Shown here one piece after another: positions 43,940 to 52,905 of a DNA stretch of 64,000 nucleotides. The position numbers and the translations under genes were made by a program. The notes beneath the pieces are model-generated. The model ran no database searches. It worked only from the letters and a program-made list of their open reading frames with translations, and had not been told where the DNA came from. The stretch covers positions 62,001-126,000 of the forward strand of contig NZ_FNGI01000002.1 in NCBI RefSeq assembly GCF_900102945.1, written 5' to 3'. Within the stretch, counting starts at the first letter, position 1. Each line of letters begins with the position of its first letter. Source of the DNA: Modicisalibacter muralis (GTDB taxonomy: Bacteria > Pseudomonadota > Gammaproteobacteria > Pseudomonadales > Halomonadaceae).

Positions 43940-44941
43940 ATGCCGATTCAGCGCAGCATCGTTCACCTCATCGACAAGCAGCCCGACGGCCAACCGGCGG
44001 TACTCCATGCCCGCGACAGCGAGTTGGCCGCCTCCCAAGCCATGGAGGACCTGCTGGCCAGGCTCAACGACACCTACAACGCCAAACCCAAGGTCTGGGG
44101 ATTTTTCAATAACGACAGCGTCACCTACCCGTTCAGCACATGGCTGGGGCGCTACCTGGACGACGGCGATTTCGTCGCTTTCAGCCGTCAAGCGGCGGAT
44201 CACCTGAAAACGCTGATGGAAGGCAACAACCTTTCGGTGGGCGGCCATGTGCTGTTCGCGCATTATCGCCAGGACGAGAGCGACTACCTGGCCATCGCCC
44301 TGCTGCATCACAGCGAAGGCGTCGGCGTTACCGAATCGCTGGACGTCGCCTCGACGCGCCAGCTCGACCTCGCCCAGTTGCATCTGGCGGCGCGTATCGA
44401 CCTATCCGACTGGCGCAGCGATGCGCCCTCGAAACAGTACATCTCCTTCACCAAGGGCAAGGGCGGCAAACGCATCGCCGACTACTTTCGCGACTTCATC
44501 GGCTGCGAGGAAGGCCTCGATGCGCCCGGCGAAACGCGCACCCTGCTCAAAGCCTTCAGCGATTATGTCGAAAGCGAGGACTTCGCCGAGGAACAGGCCC
44601 GTGAAAAGACCGACAACCTGATCGATTACGCCAACACCCAGGCGCGCGCCGGCCAACCGATCACCCTGGACGAACTTTCCGGACTGGTCGACGATGAACG
44701 GCCCAAGGCGTTTTACGATTACATACGCAACAAGGATTACGGTCTCGCCGCCGAGATCCCACCGGATAAACGCACCCTGCATCAGTTTCGCCGGCTCACC
44801 GGCCGCGCCGGGGGATTATCGATCAGCTTCGAGAGCCATCTGCTCGGCTCGCAGGTCGAATACGACGAAACCCAGGACCGACTGATCATTCATCAGGTGC
44901 CGACGTCGCTACGCGATCAGATCAAGCGGCGCGGGGAATAG
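43940..44941 (+). CDS. yejK: Nucleoid-associated protein YejK (NdpA)
   Basis: A 333-residue protein of the YejK/NdpA family, which binds the nucleoid and, in the family, influences topoisomerase activity. The [11 protein letters not shown] start, the [27 protein letters not shown] segment (about 165-195) and the end [27 protein letters not shown] are hallmarks. It begins two bases after ghrA with only a weak ribosome site, so translation may depend on coupling. Earlier in-frame starts lie inside ghrA in another frame and are not used. Confidence 0.92.
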   Translation: MPIQRSIVHLIDKQPDGQPAVLHARDSELAASQAMEDLLARLNDTYNAKPKVWGFFNNDSVTYPFSTWLGRYLDDGDFVAFSRQAADHLKTLMEGNNLSVGGHVLFAHYRQDESDYLAIALLHHSEGVGVTESLDVASTRQLDLAQLHLAARIDLSDWRSDAPSKQYISFTKGKGGKRIADYFRDFIGCEEGLDAPGETRTLLKAFSDYVESEDFAEEQAREKTDNLIDYANTQARAGQPITLDELSGLVDDERPKAFYDYIRNKDYGLAAEIPPDKRTLHQFRRLTGRAGGLSISFESHLLGSQVEYDETQDRLIIHQVPTSLRDQIKRRGE

Positions 44942-44967
44942 TATCTTCCGATAGAGCAGTCCCCTCT

Positions 44968-45732
44968 TCAGCGCCGAGCGCGAATGAAATAATCGTAACC
45001 CTCGACGCCGGGCTTGAGCACGCCGCGCTCGTCCCAGTCGCTCCAGCCGGTAAAGGGGATCGGTGTGTCCTCTTCCAGATTCTCCAGGCGTTGCGCCCAG
45101 TCTGCCTTATACGTCTCTAGCTGGGCCTTGAAGGTATCCTGCGCCTGGTAAATCGGGCCGCCGCCCTGAATGCCATGAGCGAGAAACGGCGGCAACACGT
45201 CATAGCCCATGTAATACAGCGAGTAGTTCATCGGCCACAGCAGCAGTTCGATATCGCCGCCGCGACCGTTATGCCCAAAGGTCGCCGCTGGCCCGCCGGT
45301 GGTGACCGAGCAGATGGCGCGACGCCCGCGAAAATGGCCGCAATCGTAGCGGCGCTTGCCCGTATACAGCCCGCCATAGACGAACACGCGATCCATCCAG
45401 CCCTTCAACATGGCCGGCTGGGCGTGCCACCACAGGGGAAACTGGAAGACCACCAGGTCCGCGCGCTCGAGCCGTGCGATCTCGCGCTGCACGTCGGCCG
45501 GCAGCGTGGCTATTTCGCTGTTATAGCGCTGCTCAGTCAGCGCAGAGAAGGTTCGCGGATCGCTGCGCTGAGCATAGTGCTGTGGCCCTTCCGCCGGCTC
45601 GAAGCCCTCGGCGTAGAGATCTGACACCTCCACCGTATGACCGAGCCGCTGCAGTGTTTCGACCGCTACATCCTTTAGTGCGGCATTGAAGGAGTGGGGC
45701 TCGGGATGGCAATGGACGATCAGTACATGCAT
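44968..45732 (-). CDS. NAD(P)H:quinone oxidoreductase, NQO1/MdaB-like flavodoxin fold
   Basis: A 254-residue flavodoxin-fold enzyme. HVLIVHCHPEPHSFNAAL is the FMN/FAD phosphate region, VVFQFPLWWHAQPAMLKGWMDRVFVYG the conserved central motif and VTTGGPAATFG the isoalloxazine loop. It should reduce quinones by two electrons and so protect from redox cycling. It is divergent from a LysR gene (97 bases between) that probably regulates it. Confidence 0.88.
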   Translation of the reverse strand: MHVLIVHCHPEPHSFNAALKDVAVETLQRLGHTVEVSDLYAEGFEPAEGPQHYAQRSDPRTFSALTEQRYNSEIATLPADVQREIARLERADLVVFQFPLWWHAQPAMLKGWMDRVFVYGGLYTGKRRYDCGHFRGRRAICSVTTGGPAATFGHNGRGGDIELLLWPMNYSLYYMGYDVLPPFLAHGIQGGGPIYQAQDTFKAQLETYKADWAQRLENLEEDTPIPFTGWSDWDERGVLKPGVEGYDYFIRARR

Positions 45733-45783
45733 GTCGAAGTCCTCTTCCTGTGAATCGCAGAGGCTTCAAACGATAGACTTTGC

Positions 45784-45809
45784 ATAATAGGATTGAAATT
45801 ATCCATTAT
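45784..45809. promoter_or_regulatory. Imperfect dyad in the quinone reductase/LysR divergent promoter
   Basis: ATAATAGGAT (45784-45793) and ATCCATTAT (45801-45809) form an imperfect inverted repeat around an AT-rich centre, about 20-46 bases from the LysR start. This is the usual form and place of a LysR-type binding site. Confidence 0.4.
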
Positions 45810-45829
45810 CAAAAACCAACTTTGCAAAA

Positions 45830-46723
45830 ATGCACAACAAAATTCTTTGGGACGACCTTAAAACCGTCATGGCCATTGCCGAGGCTGGTTCTCTGTCGGG
45901 CGCGGCGCGCTGGCTAGGCGTCAGTCATGCCACGGTCTTCCGGCGCCTCGGTGATACCGAGTCGCGCTTGGGTGCCAAGCTGTTCGAGCGCTCGCGGACT
46001 GGCTATGCACCGACACCGGCGGGCGAGGATATCGCCGCCTCGGCACGGCGCATCGAGGCCGAGGTATTGGGTGTCGAGCGGCGTGTGGCCGGGCGGGATC
46101 TACGCCCTTCGGGCAGCGTTCGTATAACCACCACGGACACGTTGCTCGCCGGGTTGCTGTCGCCGATCTTCACGGCCTTTCGCCGTTCACATCCGGAAAT
46201 TTTTCTGGAAATCGCGGTTTCCAATCAACTTTTCAACTTGACCAAGCGCGAGGCCGATGTCGCCATTCGCCCCTCTCTGGCACCCCCGGAAATGCTGGTC
46301 GGGCGCCGCATCGGCACCATCGCGCAAGCGATCTACGCTTGTTCCAACACGCAGATTGCTCATGACGGCACAGCGGAGTTCAGTGACCTCGATTGGGTGG
46401 GGCCGGATGAGCGGCTGGCGTACCGTCCATTGGATGTCTGGATGGCAGGCCACGGAGTCGATGAGCGCTGCCACTATCGCGTCGATACGCTGATGGGAAT
46501 GCTCGCGGCGGTTCGCGATGATATCGGGGTGGCTGTGCTGCCCTGCTATTTATGCGATGGCGACGAGCGATTGGCGCGAGTCGGCGAACCGATCGCCGAA
46601 CTTGCGACCGACCTATGGCTACTGACTCACCCGGACCTGCGCCGGGTCGCGCGAATTCGGGCCTTCATGGATTTCGTGGCGCAAGCGGTGAAAGAGAGGC
46701 GCGAGCAACTTCTGGGTGTATGA
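45830..46723 (+). CDS. LysR family transcriptional regulator
   Basis: A 297-residue LysR protein. The N-terminal helix-turn-helix is at about 8-65 (VMAIAEAGSLSGAARWLGVSHATVFRRLGDTESRLGAKLF) and the effector-binding domain follows, in the short form that resembles the single-step regulators with two Rossmann-like lobes. Divergent placement beside the quinone reductase suggests that as target. A hairpin terminator follows at 46757. Confidence 0.88.
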   Translation: MHNKILWDDLKTVMAIAEAGSLSGAARWLGVSHATVFRRLGDTESRLGAKLFERSRTGYAPTPAGEDIAASARRIEAEVLGVERRVAGRDLRPSGSVRITTTDTLLAGLLSPIFTAFRRSHPEIFLEIAVSNQLFNLTKREADVAIRPSLAPPEMLVGRRIGTIAQAIYACSNTQIAHDGTAEFSDLDWVGPDERLAYRPLDVWMAGHGVDERCHYRVDTLMGMLAAVRDDIGVAVLPCYLCDGDERLARVGEPIAELATDLWLLTHPDLRRVARIRAFMDFVAQAVKERREQLLGV

Positions 46724-46756
46724 CTTAAGCCGTGGATGACGAACCGTGCGCCCCAA

Positions 46757-46787
46757 CTACTCTGGTGTCGCTCCGACACCAGAGTAG
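46757..46787. terminator. Perfect 14-bp hairpin, probable bidirectional terminator
   Basis: CTACTCTGGTGTCG (46757-46770) and CGACACCAGAGTAG (46774-46787) pair exactly across a 3-base loop, between the convergent LysR and zinT genes. No T-run follows on either side, so it may act mainly by blocking or as an RNA end. Confidence 0.65.
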
Positions 46788-46845
46788 CCCTCGGTGTTTA
46801 AAGACCTGAACGCCTACGCTTGGCGGTAGCGAGACCATCTCCCGG

Positions 46846-47568
46846 TCAATGCACCACCATTTCGTGAGCGATCTGCTCCCCATTCAGAGCCGATGGATAG
46901 TAGGTCGGCCAGTTGGTGACTTCTTGCAGCAGTGCTTCGCGATCGTCGCCCCAATACAGGTGATAGTGATCGGCGCGAGCGGGTGAAATACCGTGATCGC
47001 TGAACTGAATGAATTGTGGTGCGTCATCATCGCCACGGGTCAGTTCGAAAATATACCTCACCCCCCTGTTGCCCGCTGCGTAGGTCAGAATCTCATACCC
47101 ATCGGCGGTGTACTGCCCCTCGACCTGTTCGTTACCGTCGTGGAATGTGACCGTAGCCCCCTCGATGACAATGCGGTCGACATCGGTGCGGTAGCCCGCC
47201 TCGTAGTATTCCCGGTATTCCTGAGCGCTCTTATCACCATGCTCGGCCTTGTGAGCCATCACAGGATCGAGAGTCCCGTCTTTCAGATACGGATATACCG
47301 ATTGCCAGTCACCTGCCCAATTGGAAAGCGGACGCGCCTTAACCTGACTGTCTTCGAAATAACCGTTGTGGATGTCGTCGTGATCATGTGAGTGGCCATG
47401 GTCGTGGCTGTGCTCCGAGTGTGAGTGTTGGCTTTCGGTAGGCTCCGTCACCTTCACAGTGGATGACCCCGCCCCCTCGACATTCCCGCTGCCTTGCGCC
47501 TGCGCGGCGAGTAACGCCAGCGAACCGAAAGCCAACATGCCCAAACTTTTTCTAGACATCATCTGCAT
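46846..47568 (-). CDS. zinT: ZinT-like periplasmic zinc-binding protein
   Basis: A 240-residue exported protein. A signal peptide (about 1-25) is followed by a spacer and a His-rich stretch (HSHSEHSHDHGHSHDHDD), then the ZinT lipocalin-like domain (SNWAGDWQSVYPYLKDGTLDP through QFSDHGISPARADHYHLYWGD) with its histidine ligands. ZinT picks up zinc in the periplasm for the ZnuABC importer. The long His-rich N-terminal arm is a feature of some ZinT proteins. AAGGGAG lies seven bases before the ATG at 47568. A Zur-like palindrome is 57 bases upstream. Confidence 0.9.
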   Translation of the reverse strand: MQMMSRKSLGMLAFGSLALLAAQAQGSGNVEGAGSSTVKVTEPTESQHSHSEHSHDHGHSHDHDDIHNGYFEDSQVKARPLSNWAGDWQSVYPYLKDGTLDPVMAHKAEHGDKSAQEYREYYEAGYRTDVDRIVIEGATVTFHDGNEQVEGQYTADGYEILTYAAGNRGVRYIFELTRGDDDAPQFIQFSDHGISPARADHYHLYWGDDREALLQEVTNWPTYYPSALNGEQIAHEMVVH

Positions 47569-47624
47569 CCCAACTCCCTTCGTCTGCTTATGGCATCGCG
47601 TCAATATCGACGCAGAAAAATGAT

Positions 47625-47641
47625 ATGTTATAACGTAACAT
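47625..47641 (-). promoter_or_regulatory. Zur-like box upstream of zinT
   Basis: ATGTTATAACGTAACAT (arms ATGTTA and TAACAT around TAACG) resembles the gammaproteobacterial Zur consensus with its GTTATA/TAACAT core. It lies 57-73 bases before the zinT start, so the gene should be derepressed when zinc is scarce. Confidence 0.7.
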
Positions 47642-47822
47642 AAAACAATCGATTATGCCGGTTACAAGAGATGTATCTGCCCGCCAACTGGCGCATAGAG
47701 AGTTAGAATATTAGCGGGCGCCATCGTCGATTCGCCGCTATTTTTAATCGGGCAATGACGAAGTGCGTGGCACTCACCTATCGTTGGCCTACCCTTGCCC
47801 ACCGACATACCAGGAGACACAC

Positions 47823-48434
47823 ATGCCCGACACTCTGGTGCTCTACACCAACCCCATGTCGCGCGGACGAATCGCCCGCTGGATGCTCGAGGAAACCGGC
47901 GCGCCCTACCGCACCGAGATACTCGAATACGGCACGTCCATGAAGGCGCCCGAGTACCTTGCCATCAATCCGATGGGCAAGGTACCGGCCATCCGCCATG
48001 GCGACCAGGTGGTAACGGAATGCGCCGCCATTTGCGCCTACCTGGCCGACGCCTTTCCCGAAGTGGGGCTGGCGCCGCCACCCGATGAGCGCAGCGCTTA
48101 TTACCGCTGGCTGTTCTTCGCCGCCGGCCCACTCGAAGCGGCCATCACCGACCGCGACCTGGGCCTGGAGCCCGATGCCGAACAGCAAGGGCGAGTTGGC
48201 TATGGTACCTACGCCGCCGTGATCGATACCCTGGAACGTGCCGTTACCGCAGGTGGCTATATTGTCGGCGAGCGCTTCACGGCGGCGGACGTGTATGTCG
48301 GTGCGCATATAGGCTGGGGCCTGCAGTTCGGCACCATCGATGATCGCCAGGCCTTTCGCGACTACTGGGCTCGGGTCAGCGAGCGCGAGGCTTATCGACG
48401 CGCCAACGCAATGGACGACGAGGCCATGCAGTAA
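47823..48434 (+). CDS. Glutathione S-transferase family protein
   Basis: A 203-residue GST. The thioredoxin-like N-terminal domain shows LYTNPMSRGRIARWMLEETGAPY with Ser13 as the probable catalytic residue of the beta/theta-like class, then NPMGKVPAI (cis-proline) and VVTECAAICAYLAD for glutathione binding; the helical C-terminal domain includes FTAADVYVG. Conjugation or reduction of electrophiles is likely; the substrate is unknown. AGGAG lies seven bases before the ATG. It converges with the cytochrome c gene. Confidence 0.88.
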   Translation: MPDTLVLYTNPMSRGRIARWMLEETGAPYRTEILEYGTSMKAPEYLAINPMGKVPAIRHGDQVVTECAAICAYLADAFPEVGLAPPPDERSAYYRWLFFAAGPLEAAITDRDLGLEPDAEQQGRVGYGTYAAVIDTLERAVTAGGYIVGERFTAADVYVGAHIGWGLQFGTIDDRQAFRDYWARVSEREAYRRANAMDDEAMQ

Positions 48435-48442
48435 TCAGTTAG

Positions 48443-48793
48443 TTAATCACCGCCTGCTGCCTTGGCAACATACGCCGCAATGGACTGCAGCTGTTGCTCG
48501 CTAAGTGCACCCTTGTAGGCAGGCATGACTCCCAGACCGCCTTTTACCGCTGCATAGACACGGTCGCTATCGGGTTGAAGCACATCAAGGTTCGGGCCGA
48601 TACTTCCCGTTGCTCCGGCATCGGCGAGCGTGTGGCATACGGCGCAGGGAGGTGTAGCCTTCTGGGTAAACAACTTCTTGCCCATGTCCAGGTCAGGTTC
48701 ATCATCAGCAAACGCCTGAGCCGATGTAAAGCAACAAGCAAAAAGAGCCGCTACTACTGCGTAGCGGCTTTTATCAACACGATTGTCTCTCAT
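48443..48793 (-). CDS. Small c-type cytochrome, SorB-like partner of sulfite dehydrogenase
   Basis: A 116-residue periplasmic monohaem cytochrome c. After a signal peptide (about 1-29, ending QAFA) comes the haem site CAVCH (Cys50, Cys53, His54), and Met90 in GVMPAYKG is the likely second axial ligand. It follows the molybdenum sulfite dehydrogenase gene by seven bases on the same strand, so it should accept its electrons as SorB does. An attenuator-like hairpin lies in its first codons. Confidence 0.85.
   Translation of the reverse strand: MRDNRVDKSRYAVVAALFACCFTSAQAFADDEPDLDMGKKLFTQKATPPCAVCHTLADAGATGSIGPNLDVLQPDSDRVYAAVKGGLGVMPAYKGALSEQQLQSIAAYVAKAAGGD
48746..48769 (-). promoter_or_regulatory. 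Terminator-like hairpin within the cytochrome c coding start
   Basis: AGCCGCTAC (48746-48754) and GTAGCGGCT (48761-48769) pair exactly around a six-base loop. Read leftward the stem is followed by CTTTTT; read rightward by TTTAT. It lies in codons about 9-16 of the cytochrome, within the signal peptide, so it could stop transcription arriving from the sulfite dehydrogenase gene unless ribosomes follow closely. Confidence 0.55.
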
Positions 48794-48800
48794 GAAGCAT

Positions 48801-50111
48801 TCACCCGACCGTGATTTCGATGGCGTGGTCCTGCCAACTATTGTTCCCGTAGCCACGCTCGTTCTCCACTCGGGCCTTGGGCTGTGTGTCGCCGCTGGCA
48901 TCGGTCGCCCGGCTGGCAATCGTGTGGGTACCCTTACCAAGCTCAGCAGTAAACATGAACTGCCGCCACGCATAACGCCCCAGATTCGGCCCAATGAACT
49001 CGGCCTGCTGCCAGGTTTTTCCACCGTCGACGGACACTTCAACCTTTTCCACCGGATCCATGCCGCTGAATGCCACCCCATCGAGTAGCACCTTACCCGG
49101 AGCAATCTCCTTGTCAGCCGTAGGGTGATTGACCCAGCTCTTCACGTTCATCTCCCACATCGTGGGTTGATCGGGAGCCCCGCTGACACCAATGGGTCGG
49201 ATGCGATAGCTGGTCTGCTGCATGCTGGCCTTGCTTTCTTCCGCCGTGAAGGCCACCCGGGCAACATACTTAATATTATTACAGCCGTAATAGCCGGGGA
49301 CGACCAAACGCAGTGGGCCGCCATGAGCCAATTCCAGCGGAGCACCATTCATTTCCCAGGCGAGAATGGCGTCATCCATCGCTTTTTCCAGCGGAATCGA
49401 GCGCTCGACCACAACCGTATTACGCTCCAAGGCAGCCGGAAGCTCTTCGCCGCCGGTGCTCGTCAAGAACTTCATGCCGCTGGTGGGGCCACCCAGACTC
49501 TCGATCACATCGCGTACCCGCACGCCACTCCACACGACGGCGCCTGCAGCACCTACCGTCCACTGCGATCCACTGGCTCCGTGGGGAAAGAACCCACGGC
49601 CATTACCGGAGCATTGCAGTACCGTGGAGACGGTATGCAGGCCAATTTTCTTCAGTTCCTCAAGGGTCAATGTCTTGGGCTTCTTGACCCCTTCGAATGA
49701 CACTTGCCAGGCGTCCCGGTTGGCTACGATCGTGGGGTCCGGCACCGGAAGATTATTGCGGATATACAAGCGCGTATCCGGAACGAGCGTGCTGGTGCCG
49801 AATGCCGCGCGCCGGGTCTCCATGGTAATCGGGTTAAGTCCGTGCACGATGAATGCGTCTTCGTCTTTCCAGGAGACGGCATCCGGCAACGAGGGGGCAT
49901 CCTTGGCTGTCGCGCTTTCGGCGGCCCAAGCGGCACTGCCGACAGCCAATCCGCCGGCACTCAATGCGACCATCCCACCGCCGGTACCAATGGCTCGCGT
50001 AAGAAAACCGCGTCGGCTGGTCATGGCGATGTTATGGAATGGCCGCCCCGGATCCAGGGGCTCATCATGCGCCGGCTCGATATTCGATGTCTTTTCGGAA
50101 TCTTTAAACAT
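48801..50111 (-). CDS. Molybdenum sulfite dehydrogenase, SorA-type (sulfite oxidase family)
   Basis: A 436-residue sulfite oxidase family enzyme. A Tat signal (TSRRGFLTRA at 31-40) follows an unusually long polar N-terminal arm of 29 residues. The molybdenum-binding cysteine is in VLQCSGNGRGFF (Cys167), and PLRLVVPGYYGCNNIKYV lies near the active site; the C-terminal dimer domain has VEVSVDGGKTWQQAE. It oxidises sulfite to sulfate in the periplasm and passes electrons to the cytochrome encoded next. Start 50111 has GGGAG six bases upstream; the internal ATG at 50024 lacks a ribosome site. Confidence 0.9.
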   Translation of the reverse strand: MFKDSEKTSNIEPAHDEPLDPGRPFHNIAMTSRRGFLTRAIGTGGGMVALSAGGLAVGSAAWAAESATAKDAPSLPDAVSWKDEDAFIVHGLNPITMETRRAAFGTSTLVPDTRLYIRNNLPVPDPTIVANRDAWQVSFEGVKKPKTLTLEELKKIGLHTVSTVLQCSGNGRGFFPHGASGSQWTVGAAGAVVWSGVRVRDVIESLGGPTSGMKFLTSTGGEELPAALERNTVVVERSIPLEKAMDDAILAWEMNGAPLELAHGGPLRLVVPGYYGCNNIKYVARVAFTAEESKASMQQTSYRIRPIGVSGAPDQPTMWEMNVKSWVNHPTADKEIAPGKVLLDGVAFSGMDPVEKVEVSVDGGKTWQQAEFIGPNLGRYAWRQFMFTAELGKGTHTIASRATDASGDTQPKARVENERGYGNNSWQDHAIEITVG

Positions 50112-50226
50112 TACGCACTCCCTCTAGCTATAGAGTTTGGTAAGCCAGCGATTGTTCTTAGCTCATTTAAAGATATCCTTATTCTAATTATTGTCAAACA
50201 GGCCACTGGCGCCCATGGTCGCTACG

Positions 50227-51384
50227 TTAGAGCTGCTTGTGCACGATGTCCGGCGACGATCGTCTGAAAGACCCGATCAGCGCCGGGACCACGCAGGCCG
50301 CCGATAGCAGCGCACAGGCGGCGAAGCCGAGCTGCTCGAAAATCGGGCGATAGGCCAGCGCGCCGACGAATACGCAGAAATAGGTGATGGCGCTGTACAG
50401 CCCCATGATCGCGCCGCGCTGCTGGGGATCGAGCTGTGTCAAGCGGCGAACGAGCAGGTTGAGGCCGATGTGGTTAGCCACGCCCCATGCCACGCAGCAC
50501 AGCATCAGGATGAAGACATGGCCGGCGCTGGCCGCCAGGCCGAGATATGTCAACGTCAGGCCCGCGAAAGCAGCCGTGGCCGCGGTCAGCGTACCGTAGC
50601 GATCGACCAGACGGCCCAGTGGTGCCGCCACGCCGAAGCCTACCCCATAGGCACAGATCGCCACGCCGGCGAACGTTGCGGGAAGCCGCAAGGCCACGCC
50701 GAGGTGTGGGCCAAGATAGCTGTAGAGACCATAAAAGGCAGTCATGTAGGCGGCGACGTTCAAGAGCACGGGCACGATCCCCGGCACTCGCAGCGCCGTG
50801 AACGGCGAGGTCGGCATATCGGCGCGTGCGGCCGTCCCCCAGTTCCGGCTCCCGCCAATCGCCACCGCCAGCCCGACCGAAGCCGCTGCCAGCAGCGAGA
50901 AAACCGCGCGCCAATGCACGATATCGGCCAATACCGCCGAGAGGCTGACCCCGGCGACCAGGCTCAGCGTCCAGCCCGTCAGCACGACGCCCAGGGTCTC
51001 GCTCTCGCGGCCTTTCTCGGCTATCTGGGCCGCTAGCGTATAGATCGCCGGCAATGCCACCCCCGCCGCCAAGCCGGCCAATGCCTGAGCGGCGCAGAGC
51101 ACGATCAGCGTTGGCGACGATGCCGCGCCCATCAGTGCCACGCTCAACACCAGCAGTGCGTACAGCAAAGCACGTTCGGCGCCGATACGATCCGCCGTTG
51201 ATGCCAGCGTCAGCGCACTGACCGCCGTCGAGAGCCCATAGATGGCCGATGCGGTCATGACGTTGGCCGCATCGATGCCGACGAACGACTTGGCGACCGA
51301 CGCAGCGACCGGACTCAGCACCAGGGAGTTGGCGCCAATGATGGCGATGGACCCGGTCAGCAGCAGGACATTGCGGGTAAGCAT
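50227..51384 (-). CDS. MFS transporter
   Basis: A 385-residue major facilitator with twelve predicted helices. TASTADRIGAERALLYALL carries the loop between helices 2 and 3 (D-R-x-G-x-x-R like), and a matching G-R-L-V-D-R-Y-G element appears in the second half. Probably an exporter of amino acid-like or drug-like compounds. It is divergent from an AsnC/Lrp regulator (67 bases between), a common pairing for amino acid exporters. The start at 51384 is chosen to begin at the first helix; its ribosome site is weak. Confidence 0.85.
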   Translation of the reverse strand: MLTRNVLLLTGSIAIIGANSLVLSPVAASVAKSFVGIDAANVMTASAIYGLSTAVSALTLASTADRIGAERALLYALLVLSVALMGAASSPTLIVLCAAQALAGLAAGVALPAIYTLAAQIAEKGRESETLGVVLTGWTLSLVAGVSLSAVLADIVHWRAVFSLLAAASVGLAVAIGGSRNWGTAARADMPTSPFTALRVPGIVPVLLNVAAYMTAFYGLYSYLGPHLGVALRLPATFAGVAICAYGVGFGVAAPLGRLVDRYGTLTAATAAFAGLTLTYLGLAASAGHVFILMLCCVAWGVANHIGLNLLVRRLTQLDPQQRGAIMGLYSAITYFCVFVGALAYRPIFEQLGFAACALLSAACVVPALIGSFRRSSPDIVHKQL

Positions 51385-51451
51385 GACTCTACCTAAACTA
51401 GATTCGGAAATTTTATTTAATTGCCGAATTAAGTTCTGGACAAGTGAAAAT

Positions 51452-52015
51452 ATGCCGAACGATGCAAAAACAGAAGATGTTCGGAATCGTGCTGCCGACA
51501 CCCGCCCACTCGATGCCTTCGACCGAAGGATATTAGGCGAACTCGCGGTGGATGCCGGCCTCAGTTACGCCGAGCTCGGGCGGCTCGTTGGGCTTTCGGC
51601 CCCCGCCGTGCATGAGCGTGTGAAACGCCTGCGCGCCACCGGGCGGGTGCGCGGCACCGTGGCGGTGTTGGATGGCCCGGCGGTCGGCAAGTCGCTTCTG
51701 GCCTTCGTGCATGTCGACACCAGTGGATGGGGCAAGACCCAGGAGCTGATGTCGATCGCCGAATTGCCGGAGCTGGAGGAAATTCACTCGGTCGCCGGCG
51801 ATACCTGCATGCTGCTCAAGGTGCGCTGCAAGAGCAGCCGCGCGCTCGAAGGGCTACTCGCCCGGCTGTATGCCACGCCCGGCGTGAAGGCCACGCGCAG
51901 CTACGTGGTGCTTTCGACCTATCTCGAACGCACACCCCAGGCCGACACCACCGATGCCTTGGAAGACGGGCACTCGATGGACAGGACTGGCACGGCCACG
52001 TTGCCGGCTGACTAA
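51452..52015 (+). CDS. Lrp/AsnC family transcriptional regulator
   Basis: A 187-residue regulator. The winged helix is at about 20-75 (LDAFDRRILGELAVDAGLSYAELGRLVGLSAPAVHERVKRL) and the RAM domain at about 85-165; a polar tail of about 25 residues follows. It is divergent from the MFS gene, which it probably controls. The stop overlaps the convergent sigma factor gene by four bases. Confidence 0.85.
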   Translation: MPNDAKTEDVRNRAADTRPLDAFDRRILGELAVDAGLSYAELGRLVGLSAPAVHERVKRLRATGRVRGTVAVLDGPAVGKSLLAFVHVDTSGWGKTQELMSIAELPELEEIHSVAGDTCMLLKVRCKSSRALEGLLARLYATPGVKATRSYVVLSTYLERTPQADTTDALEDGHSMDRTGTATLPAD

Positions 52016-52902
52016 TATGTCGTCTCCCCCAGGCGCGAGAGCTTGTCGGGATTGCGCATGATGTAGATATTCGTAACGCGACCGGCGTCGTCATAGGCGA
52101 AGGACACGGCCGCAACGGTCACGACCTTGCCCTCTTGACGCAGGACAAGCCCCCGGCAGCCATTGATGTCCAACGCGACCCACCGATAATCGGCCCAGAA
52201 CCGGCCAAGGCGCTCGACGATGAACTCGACCACTGCCGCCTTGCCATGCAATGCCTCGAGCAAGGCCGGCACCCTGCCGCCACCGTCGGTGGCGAGCTGG
52301 ACGTCATCCGAGAGCAGCGCGGCGAACGCGCTTGCCGAGCCACTGGTCACGGCTGCCTCGAAGGCGGCAAGTAGTTGTTCCTGGCGTTCAAGCGGCGTCG
52401 CATGACGCACTTTTGCCTGCTCGATATTGACGCGCGCCCGGGAGACCAACTGTCGGCAGGCGCTTTCCTTGAGCTCGAGCGTCTCCGCGATCTCCGGGTA
52501 CGGAACCTCGAAGATATCGTGCAACAGATAGGCGGCCCGTTCCTTTGGCGTCAGGCGTTCCAGCGTCAGCAGAAAGGCGGTCGTCAGGGATCCCGCCAGC
52601 TCCGAGGCGTTCTCAACTCCCTCTTCGATTGGTGTATGGATCGGCTCAGGCAGCCAGGTGCCGACGTAATCCACGCGCGATTTATGCGCGGATCGCAGCA
52701 GGTCGAGACACCGGCGGGTGCAGACGGTCGTCAGCCACGCCACCGGGGCATCGATCGTATGCCGGTCGGCCTTGTGCCATTTGAGGAAGGTGTCCTGAAC
52801 CGCATCCTCGGCGTCGGCCAGCGAGCCCAGGATGCGATAGGCCAACCCCAACAGTTGCGAGCGAGCTTCCTGAAAAATCTGAGCGTTATCCAAATCCGCC
52901 AT
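52012..52902 (-). CDS. sigJ: ECF41-type sigma factor (SigJ-like) with SnoaL-like C-terminal domain
   Basis: A 296-residue extracytoplasmic function sigma factor. Sigma region 2 is about 10-80 (LAYRILGSLADAEDAVQDTFLKW), region 4 about 110-170, and a SnoaL-like domain of about 120 residues follows. The three sequence marks of the ECF41 group are all present: WLPEP between the sigma regions, DGGGR in the extension and NPDKL near the end. In this group the C-terminal domain replaces an anti-sigma factor. It lies three bases after the carboxymuconolactone decarboxylase gene. Confidence 0.92.
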   Translation of the reverse strand: MADLDNAQIFQEARSQLLGLAYRILGSLADAEDAVQDTFLKWHKADRHTIDAPVAWLTTVCTRRCLDLLRSAHKSRVDYVGTWLPEPIHTPIEEGVENASELAGSLTTAFLLTLERLTPKERAAYLLHDIFEVPYPEIAETLELKESACRQLVSRARVNIEQAKVRHATPLERQEQLLAAFEAAVTSGSASAFAALLSDDVQLATDGGGRVPALLEALHGKAAVVEFIVERLGRFWADYRWVALDINGCRGLVLRQEGKVVTVAAVSFAYDDAGRVTNIYIMRNPDKLSRLGETTY

Positions 52903-52905
52903 AAA

